A stretch of 64,000 bases of DNA from Seison nebaliae (lineage: Eukaryota > Rotifera > Pararotatoria > Seisonacea > Seisonidae): positions 1-64,000 of the forward strand of contig JALJEE010002614.1 in the NCBI GenBank assembly GCA_023231475.1, given 5' to 3'. Below, piece by piece: positions 1 through 10,527 of this stretch. Each line of letters begins with the position of its first letter. Within the stretch, counting starts at the first letter, position 1. The notes beneath the pieces were generated by a model. It was given only the letters and a program-made list of their open reading frames with translations, did no database searches and had not been told where the DNA came from. The position numbers and the translations under genes are program-made.

Positions 1-151
1 AATTAATCTAGGAGCTAAGCCAAATTTTTAAATTGAAGAAAAAGTGAAAAAGGTTTATTTTTGAAAAAGTAACACTTCGGTCGTCGGTAAAATTAAATTT
101 TAGGCTTGAAATATTACTGATGGATGGATTTATCATTCTCGTTTAAATATT

Positions 152-194
152 ATTGGGAGCAAAACAACAACATTGCTCCCTTGTTGCTCCCAAT
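152..194. repeat. 11-bp perfect inverted repeat (small hairpin)
   Basis: Positions 152-162 and 184-194 are exact reverse complements, separated by 21 bp. A further copy of the TTGCTCCC core lies in the spacer. The element could be a remnant of a small transposon end or simply a hairpin. No target-site duplication or transposase was seen. Confidence 0.4.
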
Positions 195-397
195 TTGACA
201 CCCCTGGTCTATATTACATTAATTTATTTTATTAATAAAATCTGTTTTCATCATAACAGCTTGAAATTATATTGGTGAATAAATTGACACAATTTTTCTT
301 CATTCAAAATTTTTTTTTCAAAATTTTTGAACATGAAAAATCGCTGTGGAAATCCGTTAGCTCGTGCCCCTCCATACTATGATGACTTATCGATGTT

Positions 398-724
398 ATG
401 ACTACCTGTCCTAATAAGCAACGGGACACTACTCGTTCTGCCAATCAACCTAATTTGTTGAAACGAGCAAGGTCAATGCGTAGATCGCTCCAGGATGACA
501 ATAAACCCAAACAACCAACGAAGCAATGGAAAAAAATCAACAATGAACAAACCATATTGCAATTAGCAAATAGTCGAAGAATGTTCGACATAAAACGAAC
601 ACGTAACTTCCAATCCAACGATTCTAATCCTCATGTTTTTTCTTTGGATACCAATTCTTTATCAATTCTTCCAAAACTAAATTTACCATTTTTGTTATCC
701 GATAACCATGTAAGATTACAATAA
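398..724 (+). CDS. possible small basic protein, unrecognised
   Basis: An open frame of 108 codons begins at a real ATG (398). The product is rich in Arg, Lys, Asn and Gln, with no membrane segment and no family I recognise. A short upstream frame (333-401) overlaps its start by ATGA, and both might belong to one spliced gene, although I found no convincing splice sites between them. Codon composition resembles the supported genes (GAT, CAA and CGA rich), which is the only argument that it is real. Confidence 0.25.
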   Translation: MTTCPNKQRDTTRSANQPNLLKRARSMRRSLQDDNKPKQPTKQWKKINNEQTILQLANSRRMFDIKRTRNFQSNDSNPHVFSLDTNSLSILPKLNLPFLLSDNHVRLQ

Positions 725-1188
725 TCGGGCGGATGTTCTTATAAATTTATCCGTCCCATATTATTTCTTCTTCAGTTTTTTCATACAATTTTTCAATATC
801 TTCCAAGTTTTCTACCCTGTAAGAAAAGAGTTTGAAAACACTGTTTATTAAGCGCTTACAAAAAGCGCTATAAGCACTGATAATTATAAAAGTCCCCCAT
901 TTTATACACTGTTTAAAACACGGTGTATTTTACACACAGGGTAAATTTACCATATTTTTCACTTACCATTTACATTAGTCTTGAACAAATGGACAATTAA
1001 ATGTCCGGCAATTTCCTATTTTTCGATATTGTCCGATGACTTTGGTGATGACCGAAACTTTTTTATTTTTTTTTTAAATTTATCCGGACGAGAATTTTAA
1101 CTAACAAAAAATAATGTAAATAAATAATAATAATACTGTGTAATACTAATCTACCTAATAACATTGTTGACATAAAACTACACAAAAT

Positions 1189-1260
1189 AGGGGGCACCCG
1201 GGTTTGAACCGGGGACCTCTCGATCTGCAGTCGAATGCTCTACCGCTGAGCTATACCCCC
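1189..1260 (-). tRNA. tRNA-Cys (anticodon GCA)
   Basis: On the minus strand a 72-nt cloverleaf runs from 1260 to 1189. The acceptor stem (GGGGGTA with TGCCCCC) pairs over seven positions, including one G-T. The D arm is GCTC...GAGC. The five-pair anticodon stem encloses CTGCAGA with anticodon GCA at 1228-1226. The T arm carries GGTTCAAACC, and the discriminator base is T. There is no intron, and CCA is not encoded, as expected for a eukaryotic nuclear tRNA. It is the only tRNA I could support in the window. Confidence 0.95.
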
Positions 1261-2550
1261 GCCACACAGAACAAAACATTGATAATAAGTGAAACATTTT
1301 AAAATTTATCGCCTATGATCTGTTTATCAAATTTTTTATTGTTTAATATTTTTTCTTTGTTAATTAAATTGTGAAATACTGTTAATGCGGAACTGTTGAT
1401 GGACATGACAAGCGAAATTTCAGTTTAAAATCCGGTAAAATTGCTTTGAGGTTCAACTAGTACGTATATCTTAATATGAAATTTGAAGAAAATGAAATAA
1501 CATTAATTAGCGAAATACGGCATTACGTATTCCCATTGTAAAAGGATTAAAAGAACTTACTCTTAAAAAACCGTAATTGTTTTGCTTTTTCATAAAAGAA
1601 ATTTCTTCGCTGTAACACCACAAGCAGGTTGTAGGAAAATATCCCCGAAAAATTTAGAAATTTATTTAATACGTAGGAAGATAATTTTGACAACGTTAGA
1701 TGGGATTTTTTTCTGAAGCTTCAGAAAATATGTTAACATCGATAATTAGATATAGATTAGTGTTAATAATTGATGGAAATATGGCTTACAATTTTTAATT
1801 TTTTCTCTCTATTTTCAATTTCTTCAGAGCTTTTGTTCCAATAATAATACATCAAAAATCTTATTTTTTTACACTATTGGATTCAGCTCGATGAAAAGAT
1901 ATATGTTAAAAACAAAAACGACCAAAATTTATCATATTTATACCGGAAACCTATTAATGATAATCTGTTCAGCCAATTTTTTAATTTTTTTTTAATGAAA
2001 TTCCCGACGGGATAGATAGAAATATTGTTGATCGATGTCCTCCTTTACGGTCAGTGGTAGGATATCTCTATGTTGCGTGAGACGTGAGTCTCATCGTTCG
2101 GGCGTTGCGAACTTGCGTTGGCCAGTGCACTGTGCACGTCATTATCATTTCAATTGAATCATTTGAAACATTTTAAAATTATCTACCAAATGAACCCTAT
2201 GCGGATAATTTAGTAATACGGTATTAGTAAGGTATTAGAGATATTAATTAATGATAATCTGTGGTCTTAATATTTTCTAAATAACCTAATATTCCTAATA
2301 ATTTTTTTTATTATTAACGTAAGACGCCGAATCCCCATAGGATAAAATAGTATAAAGAAAATCAATAAGGAAAGAAAAATCGTTACTGGAAATAAGATCA
2401 CGAAACAACCCATCTCTCAGATGAATAGGAATACATGATTCGAGACTAAAGTTTTTTACGAGTGCTTCTAAATCTTGATTGATATTGAAGGGATGGGAGA
2501 TGGGATATTGAAAAGAATATAATTGAGAAATAACGGAAAAAAGAATAAAT
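1261..2550. other. AT-rich intergenic stretch with one GC-richer island
   Basis: No coding region is supported. The one feature that stands out is a GC-richer island at about 2041-2140. It contains a 6-bp hairpin (2078-2083 with 2088-2093) and a doubled GTGCAC palindrome (2125-2137). Confidence 0.5.
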
Positions 2551-3493
2551 TTAAAAAGAGGATAATGAGAATTTAATGACATTCATAATCACTAAACTGT
2601 ATCCATAATAATCCTTTGAAAAGAAATAATTATTATTAATCTTGTTAAGATTTTTTGGTACTATAAGAAAAAACCATTCTAATTTGGAATTATTGGGAGA
2701 TCTATCGATATTATCATTTGCTTTGCATAATGCTTTACGGCAAATAATTGAAGGTAAGGCATGAAACAATTGCCCCAGAAACCTCTGGGAGATTTCACTT
2801 GAAATTTTGCCCCATTAGCTTGTTCTTCATTTCTCATGCAATTTGTTAAAGTACTAATTATGATACTACTTTTATCAACTATTGAACCAATATGAGCACG
2901 ATATTTTTCTCTTTTTGATTCAAATGTACAACCACAGTGCTTCATATATGTCGTAACAATACTATAAACAAAGTTCATACTGATACAAAGTGGACTGATG
3001 TTTGATAGATCATGAAGGAAGTCGTTGCCCAAATAATAGTTGTTAGATCCATCTTTGAAACCTGTTGCATAGTCTGCGAACGATTTTGAACTACCAGTAA
3101 GTGTTCCATAATTCAGATTGGTAAATGTTAAATAATTTCTCTTTTTTGTGAATACGCCGAAGGATTGATATTTTTTCAATGTATCATAAATAAGTGCAAA
3201 TGCTACAAAGATAAGAAAGTTTAAAGAGAAAAGAAGATTTCTTAACTTGACTTAATAAATATATCGGTATAACCATTAGTCGGAAGTATATCCTCATCTA
3301 TTTTATTTATTATCTTAATGTTGTCGTTGTGTTTAAATATTCCAAAACAGTTTACATCATCTTTACACCTTTTTAATTGACATAACAACTCATTTTGGTT
3401 CAAAGTGATTGAAGATCTTGGAAGGAAAGTTAGAGCCAATATTGAACTTTTCATTACTAAAATGATGATAATCTGTTTCATTCTGATATGCAT
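2551..3493 (-). CDS. secreted protein with PAN-like and fibrinogen-C-like domains (degenerate)
   Basis: Exon 1 runs 3493-3247 (the ATG at 3481 is an alternative start) and encodes a hydrophobic signal sequence. After it comes a Cys-containing stretch (LLCQLKRCKDDVNCFGIF) typical of PAN/apple modules. A 44-nt intron (3203-3246, donor GTTAAG) joins phase 1 to an exon starting at 3202. That exon carries fibrinogen-C-like motifs: YATGFKDG, YYLGNDFLH and GFWGNC. The reading frame changes near 2785. A 37-nt GTT...AG intron would place the end in the frame that reads KLEWFF and GYSLVIMNVIKF, ending at 2551. Otherwise the frame stops at 2679, or the gene is a frameshifted relic. Inferred role: extracellular recognition. 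Two CRE-like palindromes lie upstream. Confidence 0.5.
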
Positions 3494-3620
3494 CAATCTA
3501 ATGGCAAATAAATCGAATTAGCAACTTATTATTGAAAAAATTAATAATGATCGAGCAGGTAAGAAAAAACTCTGAGAAAAATAATTTCGAGTGAAAAACG
3601 ATGCAATAATAGCGAAAGTT

Positions 3621-3745
3621 AATCCATTGACGTCAAAAAGTATTTGGGGCTTAATTGGCAGGGCGAGTTCATTAGTAGCTTTACCAGCATTAGATGCATA
3701 GATGAAGACGATATTAGATGCGTAAGACATTGACGTCAATGGATT
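3621..3745. promoter_or_regulatory. inverted pair of CRE-like TGACGTCA sites
   Basis: A 16-bp sequence at 3621-3636 recurs as its exact reverse complement at 3730-3745. Each arm contains the palindrome TGACGTCA, the classical CREB/ATF site. The pair lies about 130 and 240 bp upstream of the start of the minus-strand secreted-protein gene. It may be a regulatory module or the terminal inverted repeats of a ~125-bp element. Confidence 0.4.
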
Positions 3746-3751
3746 ATACAA

Positions 3752-4685
3752 TCAATGTATTTCTTATTAATAAGTTTGTCTTATTGCCAAAAGATTAAAA
3801 GAACTTAATTAAAAAAAATCATAATATTTTTCTTCCCGGTAATTGCACTCGCATCCTTTTTCTTCAGATTTTTTCCCAACGGCTTGATCATTATTCTTTT
3901 CTTCAAAAATTTTCAAAATTTTATTATATGTAAGATCTCTTTGCCTCTCATAGAGTCAGTTTCCTTTTATTTTTTCCTAATTTAACTTATATAGTTCCAA
4001 CATTAAGGAAAGAAACTATACAACATGTTGGGAAAAATGTAGAAATTTTAAAATTTTTTCAAGAATAAATTGAAAAAAACTAAAAATACTCATTACATTT
4101 TCCCCTATAAAATCGTTCATATTCATCAAAAGTTTTTGATTATTCTTTGAATATAGATTAACAATTAATAAGGCATTGATCCTACATATTTTTTTTTTAA
4201 AAAATTTGTACGCTTTTAAGTTAGATCAAAGGAGTGCAATTTTAAACTATAATTTCCAAAAATGTTTCTTTGAATTGAATAGAGTGAAACATTGTGGATA
4301 ACCATCAAATTGGTCAATGATCACTGAATTTTTATTTTTGGACATGTGGAGCACCAAAAGGAATGAATATTGTGCTGGAGGAAATTTTGAGTCTAAATTT
4401 TAACGGAGACTATATATTTCATCTTAATATAGTACGAGACTATTGGGAAATGTATGGTACGGGAGTTTATGGAAATTCCTAAACGGTTTTTTACGGTTGA
4501 TTTAAAATTGAAAAATTGAAAAATTGAAATTTGAATAATAAAAATATTTTCAATAACACTATGCACTTAAATAGCAATCGTAATTAGTATAATAGCGCAT
4601 GAATTTCATTTGGATTACAAATATGAGTCGATTTAAACTGAAATTTAATAATTTTCTCACATTCATTTCTTAATTTCGGTTCGAA
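3752..4685. other. AT-rich intergenic stretch
   Basis: I see no gene. A short degenerate AAATTGAA tandem occurs at about 4501-4532. The last 100 bases are presumably the promoter and leader of the downstream pseudokinase-like gene. Confidence 0.4.
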
Positions 4686-7600
4686 ATGAATTCCTCAATT
4701 CAAGATACAGGACTATTTCTTCTGAATGAGGATATTTCTATCGATGAACAAAGTACATATGATATGAACGTCGCTCCTAAAAGATGTTCATTAGTCAACG
4801 ACGTTCTTCCATTGTCGTTCAACGTCGCTGGAGTTCACTCATCAGAAGGATGTGATATTCTATCAAACTCTCTACGTTACATCAATTTTAAATAGCTGAA
4901 AAAATAAAAAATGATTTTCACAGATTTATTAAAAAGTCGAAAAGTACTGAATCGTACACATGCAAGTTTAGTGAAGTTTTGGATGAGATATATGTTCTAT
5001 GAGAATGAAGACGGTTTAAGTTTTGAAAGACGATTCGTCTCCCAACCCTCGTCGATCAAAGAGCCGATACTTAGTGGAACGACAAAAGAACATACGATCA
5101 TTGAAGAGATTGTGAGTGAAATTCAAAGATTGAAATCGCATAATGCATCAGATTATGATATCGGTTATAAGATCATTGATGGTATTTTGAAACTGGAGGA
5201 GAGTATGTTAAAATTAACACGATCTAATTCCGATTATCATAATAAGGTGATTTTTTAGAATTCAAAAAAAAATTTTATTTTTAATTTTCACAAGAAGAAT
5301 GAAGAAAATAGTAATACACGTCACTCGAGTAGTTCGAAAGTTTTTTCTACAAATTATTACGATTATGATTATACACCAAATGAACAATTGCGTAACGCTT
5401 TCCATTCGTTGGTTGTGAATCATCGAGCATCAAGTGAATTTAACGCAATAAATAGATCGCCGAGTGAATCGATTGAATCACAAACGAAATCTCTCAGTAA
5501 TAGTGAGCTCGATCAAATTTTCACAGATAAATTAAATTTGATATTGAATGAAACGAACGAACAACGAGAAGAAGAATTGAAAAAATTTATTCATTTGCTG
5601 ATAAAGAATGAAGATAAGAAAAGTGAATTTATTAATTGGATTCATCGAAATGATAATAATGCTATTTTGAACGGTGACGAATCATCGAGATCGATAGAGA
5701 ATCGACAAATCTTATCTATTCCTACAAATAGTGCCACATACACTTTAGAAGGAGCATATCAATCGACGAAAGCTTCATCAGATGATGGTCAAACGTTCAA
5801 ACTTTATGCTTTAGAACCATTAAATGATTATCTTTTCCGTTATGAATTCCTCATAAATAATATCGAATTATTTATTCAATCTATCACAAAAGATCGTTTA
5901 TATCCAATCAAATCGAATAAGGAACATGATAACGATGATACGATCAATCGGAATGATAATGCTAGTTTGGTGAGAGAAACAACGAAAGTTCGAAATAATA
6001 AAATTGTACGATTAGATATTTCTAGTACGGCTCAAACAGAAAGCGATAGTTTTATCATATCGCCCATTTCCGTCAGTGAATCGATGATTATGGAAAAGAC
6101 GATTGAAAATCATTTTTATATTTTGCCCAAATTCTCCGCCACACAACTTTTCTACGACAAACAGAAAACATTAAAAAAAATTAAATTTTTTGATGACAAT
6201 TTAATCTCCATCAATCACTTGATTTGTAACACGTTCGATTATTCGTATATATCTGCTATCGATTTCGATCTTGATCGAATTATTGCTGACGAAGAATTAT
6301 TGATGGAAGATAAACGGAAACAAATGATTTATATTAATACTCGATTAAACATCAGCAATTATGATTTAATGCGTGAATTGGTCGTTGAGATACTTAACGA
6401 TGTTATCGATGATTTATTTGATCTTGATGAAGAGACAGAAGTGGAAACTATTCCTGATGATACAGACAGAGATGTTGACACATTTCCGTTTAAAAAACGA
6501 CATAAATTATTTGAACCTTTTGACCATTTTTTAAGTGGGAAGACAAAAGAGACTTCTGATTCAGAGAAACCAAATTTACTTAGTACCTTAAATCCACCTC
6601 ATGATCCATATTCCATTCTCGATTCATATCTTTCCGATTTCGACACTGAAATCGAAACCATGCCATTGCTGAGAGAAGACATGGCACCGGATGAAATGAT
6701 AAAGCGAATGTCGAAAATTAAAAATAACAAAAAGAAAACTTTCAAAGATTTATTTAAAATTAAAAAGAAACATAAAGATAAAACCATTTATGGTGTTCCT
6801 TCACCGGAAACCGCCAGAATACCAATGCCACCAACAATTATGTCAACCGTAGAGCCGGATATTCATTCAGAAAGACGAGCTAAATTTGATTTAGGATCTG
6901 AAAAAGATCAAGAATTGAGTCTCAACCAAAACTCAGGAACATCATATTTGACAGGTGACATGAAATCACCACGAGAAACGAAATTGAGGACGACAGCAGA
7001 TACTTCTCGATATTCGTTTGCTACCGATATAACGACGGAAGATAAAGGGAAAAATATGTCAGAAGGGAATCAAGATCCTCTCGATACGTTTCAAGAGATG
7101 ACAGATTTCCCGAAAATTATTGATCCGGAATCAGAAACTGAAAGTAGTTCTCGAATTGGACAACGTTCAGAATTACATACTGGTAGTAGTCATCGACAGC
7201 ATCCAATTGAAGATACTTCGGAACCGAATTTGAATGAGACTAATTCGCCAGGTCGAGTGAGAGAAGTGAATAATTATATTTTGAAAGTGAAGAAGGAGAA
7301 AAAGAATAAAAATACGAATGCCAAAGGACCATCCTATACGGCTGAATTAGGACGATCGGCTCTTGATATTCCTGACGCTTTTTACGCCGATTCTGTCGGT
7401 TCGATCGATCAAGAAACTTTAACTGAAAACGATATTAGTGAAGTAACAGATACGAAGAAGTTTTTGAATGAAAATGTGGTGAAAGGTTGTGTGGTGTGGT
7501 TGAAAGTGATTGGGAAGGCGTCGATGGATGGTTCGTTTTTTTATGATTTGAAACATCCAACTGGTAGTAAATGTAGACGATTACATCGTTATCGATTTCC

Positions 7601-9155
7601 AGTTTATCAGGGGATGGGATTAAATGACGAGAATGAAAGACTGATTTATTTGAGGAAACGAATCTTGCAACAAATTCATCATTTACGATCTGCTCAACAT
7701 TTCCTCGAACATTCATTCACTTTTTGGGCGTTACGTTGTTACCTCAAATATGAAGATGATGACGTGATCATTTACGGATTGAGATTTCCTTTGAATTCCA
7801 CAAATAACTATAACGATATCATCGTTTATGATACTATGTTCGATATATTATATAACGATAATTTACAATCAACAAATGACGATGATCAACTTTTGTTAGA
7901 AACAATTCGAAATATTGCCGCTCAATTATTGGTGATAATTGCATATTTTCATAATAGTCGTAGTTCCTTTGATAATATTACTCTACTTCTACTCAATTCT
8001 TTAAGACTCTCTAACTTATTAGTCTGTTCTGATGGTTATTTATGTTTGAGAGATCTCGAAGACTCTCTTGTTGTCAACACAAATAACGCTCAATCTCATA
8101 AATGGAGTAAAATTACTTCATCAGCCAATAAGACCATTCCATTAATTTCGATGATTATGCCGAGACATATGGTGGGACCGGAATATTCGAAGAATTATCA
8201 TGATTATTATAAACGGAATGTTCCTCCGTTAGTCATGTGTAAAAGTCAAGATATTTATTCATTTGGTTGTATCTTATTCGAATTGTTATCGAGACGAACT
8301 CTCTTTCCAGAATTATGTGCTGGACAAGCGAATGATTCAGTTTTAAATCATTTACATTTAAATCCGTCATCAAGAGAAGTATGGATTCAGAGGAGATTAG
8401 CACGATGTAAAATGACTAATCCGAAAAAGAAGGAATTTGATCTTCTTTACGATCTCATAAAACAAACGACGAAAACTGATCCGTATGAAAGGTTAGGCTG
8501 TGGTAGAATAAAACCGTTGAGTACTCTTTTCACTCATTCATTTTTTAAAGGTTTTTTTTTTCAAAATTTTCTTTTTAAAAATTCAAATATTTTCTGATTT
8601 TCAGGTATTAATTTCGATGCAATTAGTTTAAGACAAATCGATTTAATGACGAACGATTTGAAAAATCGGATTAGTAAAAGAAAACCGGAAAAGGTATCAC
8701 ATCTCATTACATCGGCGTTACCTCATATGAATGACGATATCGTTCTACAAGCAAAACCTGCCGAATGGAAATTTAATATAAAAGAATCCTATTTGAATTC
8801 TACGGCCGTTATATCGGTGAAAATTCCTAAACGGCCAGAAATGATGATGAGACTCACCGTCAATTGTGAATTGGATGGAGTTGCTCACAACGCCTATTCT
8901 CATATGAATGTTATGGAGCAGAATTTATTAGTGAAAATCAAAAAGAAATATTTAAATAATTATGGTCCAATCGAACTGATTCCATACACTCCGATTCATG
9001 ATATTGATGAAACTTTAAATGGCAGTTGGTATCCGAATACGACAGAACAACAGAATAAATTGAAATCGGAAATGAAACAAATGATCGATATCGATGCGTG
9101 TGATTTCAACGGTAGAAGTTCCGATGTATCAGTCATACAAAAGAATTTTAATTAA
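4686..9155 (+). CDS. long pseudokinase-like protein (divergent protein kinase fold)
   Basis: Four exons join in phase: 4686-4875, 4924-5246, 5295-8550 and 8605-9155 (introns of 48, 48 and 54 nt), giving about 1,439 residues. Residues ~60-170 include an RGS-like patch (SLVKFWMRYMFYEN). The middle ~600 residues are acidic, Ser- and Asn-rich and probably disordered. From about residue 900 there is a weak kinase fold. SNLLVCSDGYLCLRDLE aligns with the catalytic and DFG segments, QDIYSFGCILFELL with subdomain IX, and DPYERLG...HSFF with the AGC/RPS6K-type end. The HRD aspartate and a true DFG are missing, so it is probably catalytically dead. It could be a distant RPS6KC1-type or RGS-kinase relative, but I do not assign it. 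It converges on its neighbour with 118 bp between stops. Confidence 0.8.
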
Positions 9156-9273
9156 ACATGTTTATCAGAAGTTTATTCATAATATATATTATTTGGCTAT
9201 TAACGTCATTGGTGTCTCTTTAATTTCTCCCGCCGCTATAATTGAAATTAGTTAAATATTTTTCGAAGAAAAT

Positions 9274-10312
9274 CTAACATTTTTTTGTTCTTACTTTTTT
9301 CCTATAAGTGATAATTATAGTAATTAATATAACGATGTATAAAGATAGAGTGCCCAATAATAAATAATGTCCATTCGCACGAATCCATAGCCAATTGGCT
9401 GTAATCGTTTTCCGATTAACAAAATGAATGATGTGTCTTGTACTTATCGTAAACGTCTTGTCGTCTTCGAATGCATTTTGGAATTTTATTGTGAATTCTT
9501 TACTCACCGTTCGATTTTGGAAAACGATGTAATCCCTTTGAGGTATCGGTTTCAATGAAAGTTCTAATTCGTAATTGAATTCATTGCGAGACTGACGAGA
9601 TTGAAATCGGACGGAAATATTATGAAAGCGATTTCTTTCTATACGGGATAAATTGGTAAAAACGTCGACCAACTGGAAATTATTCATACATTAGACTAAT
9701 TTGGAAATGTAGACAGAATTTTTTACAATTGATTATTATGATTATCACAATATGATTATTACAATATTATGATTAAAAAGAAATATTGTTTATGAAGACA
9801 AATATGAAGAATCAGTTCGACGTTCTCAATAATTATTATCAATTCTTTATATTTAACTCATGAAACTTTTCAGAAGAATTTTCAAAAAAAAACAGAAATT
9901 GAATGACTTGAGAAAGATTCAGACGATTCAGAAACTTAAAATATAAATGTTTAATAACTGAACTTTGTTTTCTACATATCTGATTTCACTATGATTAACA
10001 GTTGAATTGATTAGATCGAAGGTGACTGTGCCACTTTGAACGATTTTTAAATCATTTTCTTAAAGAATTGTAAAATTAGGAAATAATTTAATTAAGTGAG
10101 AAAAGAAAGTTCGAACGCTAACCAGTTTTCTCACGAAAATAAACACTGCCAATTATAGATTTCTTAACAATCGAAGTAAAAACTTCAGTTTTGAAGTCGT
10201 CATCAAATGCCAATTCCTCATTATCCTTTTGTCCATCGGATATGCGATAAGCATGACTATAAGGACTAAGAAGTGGAATTAGAAAAATGAAGAAATCGAA
10301 AAAATAAAACAT
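9274..10312 (-). CDS. single-pass type I membrane protein, unrecognised
   Basis: The start codon is at 10312; the frame also extends upstream but without an ATG. Exon 1 (10312-10123) gives a clear signal peptide (MFYFFDFFIFLIPLLSPYSH). A 64-nt intron joins it in phase to a small exon at 10058-9964 that reads VQSGTVTFDL. The last exon (9672-9274) begins in matching phase. It encodes an N-glycosylatable ectodomain, a transmembrane helix (HYLLLGTLSLYIVILITIII) and a short Lys/Arg-rich tail ending KVRTKKC. The 290-nt gap between exons 2 and 3 is long for this genome and may hide another small exon. Total about 227 residues. Its 5' end diverges from SPAG17 with 215 bp between starts. Confidence 0.55.
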
Positions 10313-10527
10313 TTTCCTATTACGAAACAAAATACTTTCAATTTCTCCTAATATTATGCCTCTCTGGTAGTTGGTAGCTCGATCGTGCGAACTTGAAGCC
10401 AAATCAGAAGTTTAACTTGTACAGAAGAATAAATCAGAATAATGTGTTGAAGAAGAAGCTTTTTCATTTTGTTGTCATAGCAACACATATCATTTTAAAA
10501 ATAAGCAGTTAACTGTCATTGATAACA
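10313..10527. promoter_or_regulatory. short divergent intergenic region (candidate bidirectional promoter)
   Basis: Only 215 bp separate the ATG of the minus-strand membrane protein from the ATG of SPAG17 on the plus strand. The two promoters must lie here and may be shared. No TATA box stands out. Confidence 0.35.

Noticed and set aside
333-724. Two overlapping ATGA-linked frames read as a bacterial-type operon
   Set aside because: The window is eukaryotic throughout, and the overlap is likely coincidental or hides a splice.
5388-8597. Gene start at the TTG 5388
   Set aside because: The frame continues upstream in phase through a 48-nt intron to exons starting at ATG 4686. TTG is not a normal start in animals.
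9274-10312. Identification of the type I membrane protein as TMEM231
   Set aside because: Only vague beta-strand similarity; the N-terminal signal peptide and length do not support it.
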